The position numbers and the translations under genes are program-made. 64,000 bases of DNA from Dicaeum eximium (lineage: Eukaryota; Chordata; Aves; Passeriformes; Dicaeidae): NCBI GenBank assembly GCA_013396995.1, contig VWZP01004506.1, positions 1,988,305 to 2,052,304 of the forward strand, given 5' to 3'. Shown piece by piece: positions 6,101 to 21,500 of the stretch (its first letter is position 1; each line of letters begins with the position of its first letter). Under the pieces are notes generated by a model. The model saw only the letters and a list, made by a program, of their open reading frames with translations, did no database searches and was not told the DNA's origin.

Positions 6101-9100
6101 GTTAAGACCAAAATGTGGGTGCATAATTCTGCATATCAGCCAAAAATAAATATATTTAAGAACACAGAAAAGGGAACATTTATTCTCTCACCTAGTGGTA
6201 CTTCCTAGGCATCCCTGTTGTGATCAAGTATTTGACTGTGATGTGCAAATGAAAAAATGTTATTTGTAACACAACTCTTACAATCAAAGGACTGCCCCCC
6301 ATCCCAGCCTAATTAGCCTAATTCCCTGTGGAAGGGAAAATTTTACTCCTGAGAAATGTATAGCTTGATATAAAATGTGCACATACTGTCTTCCTCTGTT
6401 AATTTAGAGATATAAACATGCTATCTAAAAACTATTATTTTATTAATTGTTATCATCTTTTAAGTCCAGGTAGTAGAAAACCTTTTATCTTGTTGATTTA
6501 ATTATCTTTTTTCTGAATATCTGATTTATCCAATGCACTCTTGTTTCTGGCAACACTGAGGGATTTAAGCTAAAGGGTATTTAGATCTGAGATATAATTT
6601 AAGTTAGGAGTTTCAGTTCTGACACAGAAATAACCTTGGAAGTCACCTTACTTTTTAAGTTTTCTCACTCAAGGTCTGTCTTTAGAGAGGAAGGGTTTTG
6701 GTTTCTTAGCAGGTGAGGATGATACGTGAAACTGGTAGGTAAAGCTCCTAGGTCAGTGCAACCTCTGTCTTAGGTTGGATCAAAAATATCCATTATCATT
6801 CCACTTACCACCTTTGTCACATCCAGTGAGAGCCCTGTGTGTCAATAAATACAGAGGCCACTATTCCTCAGCAGTCTTGACACTATAGCAACAGCAGCTT
6901 TACAGCAACCCAGAAGCCAGAACTTTGAGGCATCCATACCTAGAACTTTGTAGCATCTTGAATTTCAAGAGTGCCATCATCTGCACTTCAGTGTCATTCA
7001 AATCTAAATCATGCCTAATTTCTTACATTGCTTCCCTTGTGTCTGGTAAAAAACCTGCTGCATCTCAAAATACACACTGTGTGGCAGGGTACTGGAGAGC
7101 TTGGATCCATGCAATAGATTTGTGTAGGGCTCTGAGTTTGCCAGCCCAAGTGCTGACAGTATTTCACTGGAAGTCTTGGACATGGACATTGTGCTTTTGT
7201 CAATTATTTGGTCTGTTGTGTGGGTTTGGTACCCACAACAGCCATTTCCTCACCCTTGGTATCTTGTGATCTGCAAATGCTGCTTCACTGGTGATCACTG
7301 ACAGCACCTTTCTCAAAACCTCCTGTGTTCAGATGTTGTTTTTAATTTTGTTGTTGTGGAAACATTGCTCCCACCTCCCTCACATAACCACGTGAAGAGG
7401 CACATCTGCTTTTGTTTATTTTGCCATTCATGTCAGCTGTGTTTTGCTGTACATTTTCTTGCCTTTCTCCCTTGGCTACATCCCAGGCTTTGTGCTCACA
7501 AAGGGGAGTCGAAGGGAACCTGATATGCCCTGAGCCAATTACAGCCCTGTCCTGGGGACTCAGCTGGCAGCTCAGCTGCAGCACATGGAGCACAGTATAA
7601 CCCTGAGAAATGTCACCCATTTCTTCTCCAGGGCAGAAGAAATTGCCAGTACAATGAGAAAATGTCTTAGCAAACACCAGAATATTCTGAAGTACTTTTC
7701 TTGAGTGACTTTTCCCAGTTCCTGTCAAGAAGATTAAAAAGTTAAATTCCTATAAAAACCATTCAAGCTGCTCCAGGTGGCTGTCAGTGGGATCAGCTCA
7801 ACACCTGTCCAAATCAGGAACAGATTAATTTTGCACTAGGGTATGTTAAAGGCCCACAGGAAGCAAACATCAGTGCTACATCCCTTGGGTCATATTTGCT
7901 GTTGAACTTGGTCACCACAGAGTGTTCTTTCAATTTACTCACAACACAGGTAAAAGGTGTCCTACTCCCCAATACCTTCACCTGTCTCTGCTGCTAAACA
8001 CCATGAGTTTGCAGAATCAAGCCTGGTTTGCACACAACTGTCTCTCTGCAGAGAAAATGATGGCAATGACTCCCTGCATGCTGCTTTTGGTGCCCACACC
8101 GTGTGTCATGGTCAAACGAGAACTCAGGTGAGAGCAGATATTATCCAGCACAAGGAGGAAGTCCCAGACCCCTCCCCTTTGCACACCTGTGGCACCAGCC
8201 TGTGACATCTCCCTGGCATCTGACAGGGCTGGCCATGACTGTCCCACTGCCTGGGTACAGCACCCAAGCCTGGAAACATCACAGACAAGTCATGTCACTG
8301 TTTTAATGTATTCACACCAAATCTGCTTATTCCAGGTAAATGGGGATGAGACTTGATTGCTTTTTAGAAGAATCATGTTCCATGCACTGATTTTGGGTGC
8401 AGGAAAGGGAGAGTGGTACTGGACACCTCACTGACCCTCAAGCACAGGGGTCTAAAGACATTTTCCAGGAATGAGCTCGTATAATGCTATCAGGTCAAAG
8501 CATGCTTGGTGCTTAAATGGTCTAAATATAGAAATTAAAAATATTAAAACCCAGGTTTCAAATAATACAAGGAAAATTTAATCTAGTCACTGTTTATATT
8601 CCAAGTGTATTTTAAATAATTTACTAACTGCTTCATAGGGGTTAGCAGACTTTTACGAAGGTGAACAAGTAAAATTATACCTGCAGGATAAAATATGGAA
8701 AGCTTCAATCTCTGATTAAAGCTGTAACCAGCTATATCTGTGCAAGTATGAAACCCCTGCATCCTCATTTCCCACCACCAGTTTATAGGATCCATATATG
8801 CATTCATTTGACCATGTGGCTGTCTGTACATGTCTTTGAAAAGTGGAAATATCTTCTCATAGCAGTTGCTCACACCACAGCCAGAGAGGTTTCTGAGTTA
8901 TCTGTCTGCCTGCAAAACATGCATCCTATTATTCAGTTGTGCCAACAAAGAAAATGTGGAGCTCACACCAGGTATCTGGTTGGCCAAGATGAGAACTTCA
9001 CATAAACTCACACTATTTTAGATTTCAGGTAGCTTGAATGTCACACTTATCGTAAAAACAAAACAAATAATATGCTAATGATACTTGGTCCACAGCCTTA

Positions 9101-12100
9101 TAAATGTCTTCTTACCAGAACTGTTTGAACTTTTTGTGGCTATTGTTAAAATGGTGATGTGTTTTTAATAACAAGCGTCCAAAGATTTTAACATCAGACA
9201 ATTCCATGTCACATAACTCTCTGCTCAAAACACCTTCCTGTCCTTATGCCTTGCAAGCCACAGAAGGAACTTCTGGGGTCTCCCCATGGTTTCCAGAAAC
9301 TCAGCAGAGTAGACATGGTAAGGTACTAACAGAAAATATATATACAGACACACTCCAAAGATGCAGTGGCTCAGAGCTGGGTACCAACAATTGCCAGCAT
9401 TAGAAAGTTTCACACTAAGTCCAAGAAGTTCACCAAATTTGGCTGTAGAGAAAAGAGGGGAAAAAAACCCCGGGTGCACATGAATCTGTTCCAACAGAGA
9501 CTGTAATCATAATAATGTATAAGCCATAGGTAAATGCTTAACATCTCCCCAAGTACTTAGAAACAATCCTGGGCCAGGGATTTTTGATTAGAACCAGAAA
9601 GTGCAAGTACAAGTAATAAAGAAGTTTTTTTTTCAGGAGGAATGCTATTTCCTATTAGGTACTTACAGCATCTCCACAACATTAATCCCAGACTATCGAC
9701 AGGGTCCACTCTACATTAAAATCAGCAGCTTGGCAATTAGAAAAAAAATGCTGTGTTGGCTCGCAAAGGAAATGTGATTTGTGAATCTCTCAAGGTTTCA
9801 GTCCAGGGGTTTTGTTCTAAATGTGCTGCCTCCAACACTTTGAATACTGAGATGAAAACAAAGTGCTCCTCTAATGTGACATGTCATTTTGCATAGTGTT
9901 TTTTTGGGTTCATTGCTCTGATTATTGTCTTTCTAGGAATAATGCTGGTGTCTGCCTGAGATCTGGAAGATTAGCATTAACAGGATAGAAAAGAGGAGGA
10001 CAGCTGTTTCATGATGGCATTTAGACAGATGATCTGTCTGCTGCCTAATCCACATATCATCTACATATCTAGTCAGCACAATGTAAACTGCTAAAAAAGT
10101 TTATGTGAGAAAACACTCCAAATGTAGGTGTGTTTGCTTATCATGCTGCCTCTCCCACAGACAGAGAAAGATTTCTGGTTTGTAAATTCACTAGCCATCC
10201 TGCTTCAGCTATTTATGTAGGATAGTTTGGTTCTAAAAAAAACAACATCTACACATGTGTTTTATTAAATTCTGTAATGTTAAATTCTCAGGCTTCTGAA
10301 GCAGAGAAAAGGCTTTTCTGGTTGAGCTTTCACACTTTGGGATATTTATCTCTAATGGCTCATAGAGTTGTGAAATTCTCTTGTGATGGGCATAGTCACA
10401 GTTGTGATACCAAATTTTGATGGCTGTAAAAGGCTCCCTAGGGATCAGGGGCTCAAGTGTGATTTAATTGCAGTGGGCTCTGTAAATCTCAGGAACTCTC
10501 TGTAATCTCAGTTTACCAGGAAGTCTCCTGTCTCTTGCTTACCACTATTACCAGGTGTGAACATGTTCTCCAGATGAAAACCATCTTGTGATTGAGTAAA
10601 GCTCACATTTTGTTGTGGTTGTTTTGTTTTGTTTTTCTGTTTGTCTTAACAAAACCATGTCAATAGAATACTTGACATAACCATAAGGAAAAACCTAACC
10701 AGGTAAACAAGATTATTTAGGGCTAATTAAATGTCAATAAAAGAATGGAACAATAGGAGTTTTCACTCAAGTGGAAAACTCTTAATTATACAGCATATTT
10801 CCAGGAAAGGAGGCTGGAAGTTATTATAATTTACCTGTATTCAGTGCTTTGGGTTCTGTACCAGCCAACATTGCCATGCTTTATATCTTTTCAGAATATA
10901 GAATTTTGCCTGCTGAGAAAGTGTGTAACCTGGATTGACTAAAGCGTGGAGCTGCACACAGACATCACTCATTCCTTCTTAACTCCTTGCAGCCTTTTTG
11001 AGAATTGCTGAGAATTGCTGCACTTCAAAAGCCTGTGTACCTCTCTAAAAATCCCTCTCTAAAAACCTCTTCCTTTTCACTGCTTAATCAAGGTGAACGA
11101 ATAAACTAATGAATAAGAATTGTGAGCCTAATGAGTAAGAATTGTGTTTTCCTTTCTGTAATGATTTCATTTACTTGCAGCTTTATACAAAGGGCTCCTG
11201 GCACGAAAAAACCCTGGTAAACAAGGCAGGCAAAACCAGGCTTCCTGCTGTGAGGAAACCAGGTTGTTTATGTTGGTATCCTTAGTAGGTATTTTCTTTA
11301 AAGCATACCTTTGGCTTAATGATATTTAAAATTCTGTGTATTATGATATTCTCCTCTTGTTTCTTGTGCTTTTGTTAAATTTTAAGGAGTTGCTTGAATA
11401 ATGCATGGTATCATATGAAGCACAGAGTAAATCTGTTAATCGATGAGTATGAAATTAGAGTTGAAAACAAGATAAAAGCACCTTTTCAGTTACAAACTCC
11501 ATATCCCTGTCAGAAGGTGGTTTTTTTTCCTCTCTGTAATCATCACCATTTTGTTCCATTTCATTTTCAGTATAGTAAGAACTGGGAATTTCATCACTGC
11601 ATTTGTGGGAATGAATTGGAATTTATTCTTTGTTCAAATCCAGCATTTTTCCATGCTATTTGTACAGTATTTAAATAAGATCTCTTGAATATACCTCTAA
11701 CAAATGATATTTTCTATGGCTTAGTTCTATAGAAAAGGGTCTACTCTTCCACTGGCATTAAATTTCTTCAAATGCAATCTCAATCTGGTATTTATGGTTC
11801 AGAAATCTGTGCGAGTTTTGTGTCTACACAGTGAGAAACTCTAAATAATTAAAACTTAAAATGCTTTTCAGAGAAGCCTTTAGGAATCACATCTGTTACT
11901 TTGTGTAGGAATTTTCCCTTGCAGATGGTTCTTTTTTTCCTTATTTCTTTTAGGGTGCTAATGGCATTACAAGATTGTCCTATACCAGACACTGTTAATA
12001 ATGCAAATCTTCATTATAAGCTTGTCTAGTCACAGGAGGACAACTGTGACAGCAGAGAGGATGTGACAGGTGCTCTGTCCCATCTTCCTCCAGTGGGCAC

Positions 12101-12161
12101 CATCTTTCTTCAGGTGTATTTGTACTGCTCTGGCATTGGTTGGATGACAAAATTTAAACAC
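6101..12161. other. Unannotated AT-rich flank, no gene seen
   Basis: Low-GC sequence right of the provirus. Open frames are short, overlap on both strands and show no recognisable domain. Small features are the direct repeat AGAATTGCTG x2 at 11001-11020 and several A/T runs. I see no exon, RNA gene or clear transposon. Confidence 0.6.
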
Positions 12162-12258
12162 ATCATAGAATAATTTGGGTTGGAAAGGACCTTAAAATCA
12201 CCCAGTTCCCAATCCCCTTCCATGAACAGGGACACCTTCCATTTGACCAAGTTTCTCT
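12162..12258 (-). mobile_element. CR1 LINE, short 3'-end fragment
   Basis: The + strand reads CATAGAATAATTTGGGTTGG, then GGACCTT, a CCATGAACAGGGACACCTTCC-like stretch and GACCAAGTTTC. This is the reverse complement of the avian CR1 3' end, so the element is on the - strand and severely 5'-truncated. Confidence 0.85.
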
Positions 12259-15089
12259 GATCTCAGAATAACCTCTGATTGTCTGTTTTCTTTGGAATTG
12301 CCCATATATACATATATATACTTTTATGTGTATTTATATACACAGAGGCAACACCATCTGTGAATATAGAAAATCAGAACAAAATGCTGTCTTCAGAAGC
12401 ATGTGCTGTATGAAGACAATGAGATAAAGCATTCCCAAGAAAGGCCACCCAAACCAGAAAAAACAGGCAACATGTCTGTGAATTAAAACTGTATTTCAAG
12501 AAGTTTTGTGCAAGTAGTGGGGACCTCCCCTTGGCAGTGCTCTGGCAGAGCATATTGCTGTCTGTAAGGCACTTGCTGGGGCTGGTGCTCTGCAAGTTTC
12601 CTTGCCTGCATGTCGATGATCTTACAGAAAGTTGCACGAGCTCTGGGTGAATGACCAAGAAAGGAGAAAGTAGAAGTGTGCTGTGGCATTGTTCAGACCT
12701 GCTCTAGCCTAAGAAGGGAGAGCATATGGTACAGAAGGAGAAGTGGAAGAGAAACTTGAGCAGGAAAAGAGGCTGCAAAAGCCTGACCAGGGTTTTGACA
12801 TCACTCACACTGTGGCCATTCTCTGGTAAATGTGTCCCTGAGTTCTGTTCCTCCCCACACTGCTGGGGCACCACCTCCTCGTACAGCCCCTGTCCACCTA
12901 TGGCACATCCTGTGTCCTCCTGGGCTCACTGTGGTCCCACCTGGCTGCCCCAGGGAGCCCTGCACTGACCAAAGTCAGGCCCCTTTCCCAGATGAAACCC
13001 TGATCCCAGACAGTCTGGTCCTGACCTTCAGCCTCCACCAGAGAGGCACCAATCTGGGGTGGGCTCCTGCGGGGAAGCAGGATGGACTTGGTGGCTATTT
13101 TGAAACCAGCCTGAGACAAGCAGCTGCAGTTTCAGGCTTTACTGCAGATTTCTTTCATGTCTTCTGAGTGTCCTTCTGGTTTTAACAACATCCTGGGTGT
13201 TACCTGAGGGGAGCCCTGGTGGGTGTGCTCTTGTTATGGGTATCTGCTGAGAACACCTATTCCCCCAGCACACACACCACCTCTCAGTATGTGCATGTGG
13301 AAAAGCAGGTGTCTCACTCAGGCCTCTGTTTCCCCTGGGCTTACCCTTTTGTGAAAGGCCAAGTTTATTTTGTGTAGACTGGCTCCTTGCACCTGGCAGC
13401 AGAACTGTATCAGTCCCTTCTGTCACTGATTTTTTCCTGCTCTCTTTTTTACAGGCCATCCATCTTTCACCCAGCACTTGGGTACTTGCGCAGAGTGGAC
13501 ACTGGAAAGACCACCAGCCTTTGGTGGTGACAGTTTCTGGAATTTTTGCCAGACTTCAACATTAAACTCAGTAAAATTAATTGTGCAATACAGCACTAAT
13601 CCAAGAGGTTTTGTAGGAAGCACAGGGCAGTCACTAAATTACAACCAATAACCTTTATTAGTAACAGCTTCTTGTGGGAATAAGTGTCCCAGGGACAAAA
13701 CCCATCCTTAACCTCACAGCTAGGGCTGCAGTGCAAGGATTACTGTCAAAAGACTATTATCCTCTTTGAGTTAGGCAGAAAGTGAACAACTTGATTGTTG
13801 CTTACATTTGAAGAAGGGTGTTTTCATGAAAGCTTTATTTCAGAAAGAATATACTTAAACATCCTTCTGTATCTCAGATATTTCCATATCCATTTTCCCC
13901 TGTAAGTATTTTTTCTCTCTAGAAATTCTCACTACAATCATGTCAAGCTATAGAAACTGCCCAGTATGTGCCCTGGATGGCACATATTCTTTCACCTAGC
14001 TGTTCTCCTTTTTGACTTGACTATGACCTTGCAGCAATTTTCACTGTTCTTCCTGCTTCCTTCCCCTTCTCTGAGCTGCCACTTAAACAATAATCCTCTT
14101 CTAACTCTCTCTCCCTACAAAGAAAGGATGCTTTTCTTTACTTTTTCTTTACCAGGTAAAAAAAAAAGCAAATACAACACAACAGTTAAATGTAACAAAG
14201 TTGTGACAGCTTGTTTGCAGTGCCACATTTCTACCATTATAAAATGCCTTTGGCAATCAGAATGTGCTCATTTGTGCTTATAGAAGTCCAAATGACACGT
14301 CCATTACCCAGCATGTTTTGGAGAACTTTTTGAAAGATGTGGGTATGCACATTATGGCAAATTTGGAAAACAGAACAATCAAATGTGTCTTACAGGCTGC
14401 TCTCTGCCAATCCCTTTCACGTGTGCTTTTCAGACAAGGACAGGGATCAGCTCATGGGTTGGTTGATTCTTTCTTCCAGCCTGCCCCCTCATGTCCTTCT
14501 GCCTGCCTGCTGCATGGGCAAGAGCATGTTTGCATGACCAGGGTGTAAAGGAGCGCCTTCTGTGGGACCTGTGCATGTCCAACCACAATGACAAATGTTT
14601 GCACAGCCCACCGCCCACCAGCTGAAATCTGCAGGTCTAGGAACTCCTGAGGCACCTGAAATATCAGTGACACAGAGATGTAGGACAGAGGAAATTGGTC
14701 TGGTGCAAAACAAAGAGATATTTAAAATATTTATGTAAGTTTACTTAATGCTACAGACTGCTTTTTTGGTGAGTTTTTGCCTTATTTTAAAATTTTAATT
14801 GTGAATATCTACTGCTTAATTGGGAAGGTAAAAATATTACTCAAGGTAATATCTGTAATACCCATTGTGCAGTTATGAGCACATCACTTTCTAAAAGTAC
14901 TTTTCTGTGTCTGCATTAAATTGCAAAGAAGGTACCTCATAGAATTAGGACAGCCCTTGCGTGTTTATTAAGCAAACTTCTTGCAAAAAAATTACTTCCT
15001 GGTGAATAATAATGCAGCACTAAGAAATACATTGAGAAGCTATTCAAATTTTATATCTCCAAGGTGATTATGGCACAAGACACCAGCTA
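12259..15089. other. Unannotated, with a GC-richer patch at about 12.8-13.5 kb
   Basis: 12,260-12,340 has short TA-rich runs. 12,800-13,500 is GC-richer and open in several frames on both strands, with no domain or splice pattern I recognise. The remainder is AT-rich with no gene seen. Confidence 0.5.
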
Positions 15090-15560
15090 TTTTTGAAGAG
15101 TAAGTGGAAGCTTTTTTAACCTGCTGGAATGCACTGAAAATGCTGAAGGAAGTGGTGGGTGAAGGAGAATGGATGAGTATAATAAAATTGAGAACAAAAG
15201 ACTCTGCTGAAGGTCTTCACAAGAGACTATTAAGAAACTTTGGTGGTCAGAGGTTAGATCCTGCCATGGATCAAAAGTGGTTAAAAGGTAGACAATGAAG
15301 TCAAAATAAATAACCAATTCTTCAGAAGAAAAGAAGGTTAATAGTGACCTGCCCCAGAGCTGAGCATTAGGAACTACCAGTCTGTTATGAAATAGGTGCA
15401 CAAATGACCTGGAGGAAGAATGAATTGGAGCATTAGTTGCACAGCAATTGCACAATTATTTTAAGTAATCAGAAGATGATGGGAGAAGTCTGGACATTTT
15501 CAAGACATGAAACACTTAGATTGGAAAGCTTCAATTGATAAACCATTAAACTGTGAGTCA
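15090..15560 (+). mobile_element. Old CR1 LINE fragment, reverse transcriptase region
   Basis: Segments such as CACAAGAGACTATTAAGAAA, CCATGGATCAAAAGTGGTTA, ACAAATGACCTGGAGGAA and GCACAATTATTTTAAG follow the order of an old amniote CR1 reverse transcriptase region. Frames are broken throughout. The match is from memory of the family pattern and is diverged, so borders are approximate. Confidence 0.5.
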
Positions 15561-18500
15561 GGAGGTGCTGGTCCCAGTGTACAGCCAGAAGAAAATCAGT
15601 AAAAGTATTTCAGTTCACATTGCCAGTATACAGTTATGATTTTTCAAGCTGTTTGCACAGATCTGCTTATTCTGAGGAAATTTGTTAGGTAATATAATAA
15701 GATGGTTTAATGTTAGGGTTTAATTTCTGTTGTAATTCAGGGACTTATGCAGACAAAAAAATAACCTGGTGATTGAAGTGACTACCTAGTCTGTAGACAT
15801 TCTTTTCCTTATTTGGATTTGTCTTTGTCTTTATTTCACAAGAAGATGAAAGAGTCATCATATGACTTTTAACTTTTTTTTTTAATTTATATTTTCTGTT
15901 GTATGTCTATTATTGGCTACAAATTTTTAATTTTTTTCAGTAGGAAAATTTTCACTGTCTTGATATCATTATTGTGAAAGGTTTATTTTTGAAAATTTGG
16001 AAAGTCTCAACTTAGGAAATAGCAAATATAGATGAGAAATTTCCAGCATTGTTTTTTTGTCTAAGTCCCAGGAGGTATTTGAAATCCTTTATTGATATTT
16101 TGACACATAGTTTCAAGAAATACTAATTTTTATAGCAAAGTTTCAGAGACAGGGTTTATCATGAATAACTGGGTTAAGTCTCTGGTCTTGCAGACCATAG
16201 AGTTGAGGTTTAGCTTTCTCCTGGATCATTCTCCAATCTGATTCATTGAGGTTACAGGAATGTATGCACACTCTGAAAAGGGAAGAGGGCTGTTTACCTC
16301 TTTTAAAACCTGGCATGATTTCTACCTAATTTGCATACAATGAACACAGAACCTTAAATCACAAGAACTTGTCTTGACTAGATCAGAAAAATAACTGTTA
16401 AAAATACTGCTACAAGTAAGAGCTGTCATAGAACTAATCATATCTGACTAAATTTAGATGAGTAATTAAAAGACTCTCAGATTTGAAGACCATGGTGGAG
16501 ATCAGAGAAGAGCAAGAATGTGCTGAGGATGAAGCATGGAGGGGGTCTGCAACTTCAGCAGGGACAAGGGAGGATGCTTAGTAGACACTGCAGTACGTAT
16601 CCAGCCCTGCCTGAACCTGGCCTTTCCTGGGAACCCTTTTTTAGGATTGGGTGCAGCTTCTACAAACCAGGAAAGTGGTGAAAATCTCAGGGAAGGAGGA
16701 AAGCCTGGCTGAGGAGGGGTGCAGTGTTAGAGGCGCTGTGTGAGAGTGTGTGTGCACATACATGTGTGTGCCTGGGAAACCCGGGCACTTTCACTTCCAT
16801 CACCACCACAGACACATTCTTCTAGTTAAAGAGGAAGTGCTGAAACTTGCATTGCATTGACCTTAAGATGAAGGCATAGAATTCCTCTGTGCTTCAAATT
16901 TCTTGGAATCTGGCCATGCCTCCACAAGATGCCTGAGGAAAATCATGCAGATTTTGCTTCTGAGTGTTGCTAACAGACTGTGTGCAACCTGGCATCCACA
17001 CAGATAGTCTTTCCTTGAGCTTATTTTGTGTGGGACAGGATAACCATTCTTCACTGACTTACTCTGCCACTTCTTGTACTTTTCTGTTTTGGATCAGCAA
17101 TTTTATGACATTAGGTCTTTACAATGGATCATCTTTTACTACAGGTTTCATTGCTTGCATCAAAATAGGTCAGTAAAGGTTTTGAGATCCATGATAATTG
17201 AAAGGATCAAAATATGCAAAAGAACTCATTATGTCTACTGGTATGCCGTCAAAGTCAGAAAGCTAAATTAATAAAAAAGGGAGGACATAAAATAGCCATT
17301 TAATGTAATTACATTCATTAGTGGTATAAGATGTCCTTCGCTTGACATCCATTTGATGTTGGTCCCCACTCCTACAAAATGGACTGAAAGGCTTGATATA
17401 AAAATGCCCAGTGGCTCAGTTGAACAATACAGGTCTTCAAAATAAACAAGTATGAAAGAAGTTTAACACCTATGGTGTGTGGTTGTTAGTTATTACAGGG
17501 ATTATAAAAATGTTGTATTCTGCTTCTTCTGGGTGATACCATGCATTTGAGTATATTTACGAGTAGATCATGGTAAAAAGAAAAAAAGACAGTCTGGGTA
17601 GAAAGGGTCTCATTTGGAAGTGATAGAAGAGCTTCAGACAATTGATGGTGTAGAGAATCATGCAAGGGTGTGGAAAATTTTTCATTAAAATGAAGGTTGT
17701 ACAGATACCTGGGAAACTACCCGTGCTTAAGCATTACCCTTTCCCTGTGGACAGCCCTACCTACTGATTCTTCCCATCTCATTCCCACTGTACAGTATCA
17801 GAGGAGGCTAAAGAGCAATGAATGTCCACTGAGCTTTACCTATATGATGCCTGAAATCTCTTGGAGGAAGAAAAGAAATTAGCTTGTCATGAAGCCCTTC
17901 CCTTGGCAGGCAGTTAATGCCTTCTTGCCTTCTGAGAACAAAATAATATACTTTATGTAGTTTAATTAAGGAGTATCTGGCAGACCAATATCATGCCAAA
18001 ATTTTCAAACCCTGCTGAGGAGATGGGCACCCAAGCCCCAGAGAGGGATGGCCTGGAAGGGAGGGAGCAGTGTCACAGTGTTTGATGTTGAGGGGCCTGC
18101 CCTGGATTGCAAATTTGCTTCAGGGACCCTCCAAACACCCTCTGCTCTTCTGTGATTCCTCTTTGCTCTCTGTCCACCACGTGTGCTTTGTAATAATTCT
18201 TTTAGATATCTAAGAGTGCTCTGTTCCCTTCTTCATGCTAGTGAAGAGCAGAATGGAGATGGGGCAGGTGTTTGGCAAAGTCACATTCCCCTCTAGTTGA
18301 AAGTGGCTTATTCTTTCATGTTGCTGTTGATCTTGTGCCAGGTATTGAATGCAGAGAGTAAATTCAGCTTTTACAATGGCCACTGGGAACTTGTCTTAAG
18401 GGAGGCATTCCTAGAAACACAAAAAATAGAGAAACCCTCTCCTTCTTTTCCTCTAGAGATTGTTTGCAGTACACCTGAATACTCAAAATACTCCGATACT

Positions 18501-21500
18501 TCAGTCAAAGACATATCTATCCAGAAAAAAAAAAAAGTGAAGGGGATCCTTTCTCTAATATTTACATAGAAACTGTGAAACTTCCTACTACAAGTTAAAA
18601 GCTTTGCAATGTTTCTTAAGGGTTTGGTCATTTGGGTACTGTTGCAGCATGGCATCCTGCCACTCTGCAAGATGTCACTAATAGTTATCTCTAATTTCAG
18701 AGACAAATCACAGCTCATCTCTGGTATATCTTCTAAGCAAAATTATACTACACTGGAATTTCAATAGATCTGAAGTGTCACTATTCTCAAAAGCTTACTT
18801 GAGAGTAAAGCTCAGTATAGGTCAAAAGTAGCTTGGGCCTTTGCAGAGCAGAGGGTCTGCTAGCATGTATTGGTAATGAAAAATTGTAAAAAAATGGCTC
18901 TTCCTTTTGATTTTCAACTGTCCTTGTCTTCCCCTCTCATCTTTATTTTTCTCCTCCTTTTATTTTCAGCCCCAACATTTCAATCTTTCTCTTCTTGTTC
19001 TCCTAAGATGCAAAGATTTCTGCTCCTGCCATAAGGTCTGTGCTCAGTGTATTGGTTTTGCACATGTCAAACATAAATAGGTGAAGATGCTTTATCTTCC
19101 TCTAAGTATGAAATCATCTCTGTAGGAGTAGTTGTCAAAATACAGGCTCCCTACTAAATTGGCTTCTCAGAGGGTTTTTTCCTTAATGTAATTATTGCAG
19201 AGGAGATATGCATGCATGCAAAAAGTTGCTGTCTATGGTGGTGATTGGACACCCTACAGGAAAGGAGGAATGGCCTCTGTCTGAGTACAGCTTGTCCAAA
19301 GCTTGTGCTCTCATTAGGGACACATCTCCTCCTCTAGGCTGGTCACCTTGCTTCTGGCTCTGCCCCACAAAGTGATCAGAAAGCCTTTAGAGAGTACTAG
19401 GTTTGAGGGCTAAAATGAGGTGATAACATCTTTTCTCTCAGAAAAAGAGATGCTCTCCTTTTTCTCTTTATTAGCTTGATTTGTTAGCTTAATAAAAATC
19501 TGGTTTGGATAACAAAGAATAGAAGAGAAGCTTATAAAGAATTAGGAGAGGTGAAACTTTGAATTTCTGTATACGCAAAACTGGAAACAAAGAAGGACTG
19601 AAGAATTTGAGTGTCAACAGAGTGAAGGAATTATTCTGGCAAACAGAAGTCTGTGTAACCAATTCTTTCAGTGTGTTTATTGTTGATATTTTTTATGCAG
19701 AAAAGCAGTTTCATATCACTGCTGCCTAGTCATTTTTCTTTGGGAATGTATGAATCAGAATGACTTTTGCTGAACCTTTGAAATGAGTGATGGTAACAGA
19801 GTACTGCTAGGTACTGTGAGTGCATGGTATGTTATGGTATGCAATGACAATATATGGGGTTTTCCCTCCAGTTTAGTTGCTTTTAATTAAAATAATTAAA
19901 ATACAGGTGATACAGTTGAAGTTATATCCTACTTGGCAGATGTAAAAGCCTTGTACTAGCACTGAGATATTGGTAACTGATGACTTAAATGTACTGTACT
20001 AGTAGAGCATATCAATGGGTTTGGTTTTCATTTGTTTTGTGTAGGACAACTAGATACTTAACCAGTCCATTATTTCTTACGTTGATTGAGCATTTTGATG
20101 AGACATTTTCTTTTATCAGTCTCCTTGAGCTGATAAACAGGCTTGTTTGCAATAAAAGAAGGATTCCTGCTTTATTGTGGTGACTAATTGTCTGTCTTTG
20201 GAGTTGTCAGGAGCTCCTTCATGTTAGTAAATGAAGTAGACAGAAAATTCTAGAGCATCCTACAGCATTTCTACTACTGGCCACATTTGACGTGCTGCTT
20301 CCAAAAGATGAGTTTTCATCTCATTGGCATAGAAATCTTGTACATGGGAGGCTTTGGTGTCTTTTCAGAAGATAACAAAAAAGGTACAGTAAGGTGAAAA
20401 ACCTAGTCCTGAGACTTATTTTTATGGGTAATACCTGGACTACTCCCCAGGCTTCTAAGTCTTTCCAGCACCACATCAACTTCTTTGTTCACCTCTGTGC
20501 TTCTGACTCTCTCTTTCATTGCATCTTCATTTGCTCCACAAAGCTGTTACAGATGGGCAGGTGGTAAGTGACAGGTATTGGCCTCTGTTTTCCTTGCCTT
20601 ATGATTTTTTTCTCTGCTTTTAATATCAGTTAATATCCCTCCCTTTCACTGTAAACCTATACATAAGTCATCAACCTGGTGATGAGTTTGTCGTCATGTT
20701 CCTCATTTCAGTCCAACTCTCAGTCATCTCTCCTGGGTCTGTGAAGAATTTTCTCATCTTTGTTCATACAGGGACAGCTTGTAACAGCAGTTTCTCCTTT
20801 CCAGTAGGAAGCTGTGAGTTCCTACCTGCAGTTATAATATTGTATGAGTTTCTTGGGTGCAAACTTGCTGAATTTTTCCTTCCATGGGAAAGCTCACTTC
20901 TAAGCACAGAATTTGATAAAACACATCTTTGAGCTGTGTGTGTTTCAAGGACAGGTGATGTTTGGCTGCCCTGTCTCCCACACGGGGGATGGGAGCCTTC
21001 TCTTTCTTGACCAATGAGATGGACAATTCTTATCTTTGAATTCTAAACATTCTAGCAGTCTGGTCCTGAGCATGATGAAGAAAGTATGTTAACTTGGTAC
21101 CTGGGCACATACAGCCCAAATTCCTTCTGAACAATGGAGTCATTTTAATAAATCATATAAGCCTTCTGATACTGGAGTCAAAGAGTCCTGATTCACTGTT
21201 GGGTGCAACAATACCTACCTGGAAGAAAATTGTTTAAATTGATTAAGATAAGACATCAGTCCCTACTCTATGGAATGCACAGTCTAAGTTAATGCCAGGA
21301 CTGAGGCTGGCAGGGATTAATGTTCAGGACTAGGGAAGGGAGTTGAAGTAACAGTAAACAGCATGGGGAGTAGTACACAGGTCTGTATCTGCCCATCTCT
21401 TGTCATCTGGAAAAATCCCTTACTAAAGTTATAGAAGAAATGGGAGTTGATTGAGGGTGTAGGGTGTAGGATTTGGGACTCATTGAGCTAGGGGAAATCT

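Noticed and set aside
18297..18569. 90-codon frame beginning with a signal-peptide-like hydrophobic stretch
   Set aside because: It starts at TTG rather than ATG, has no cysteine pattern or domain I can place, and ends in a low-complexity lysine run. A decayed small secreted peptide is possible but unsupported.
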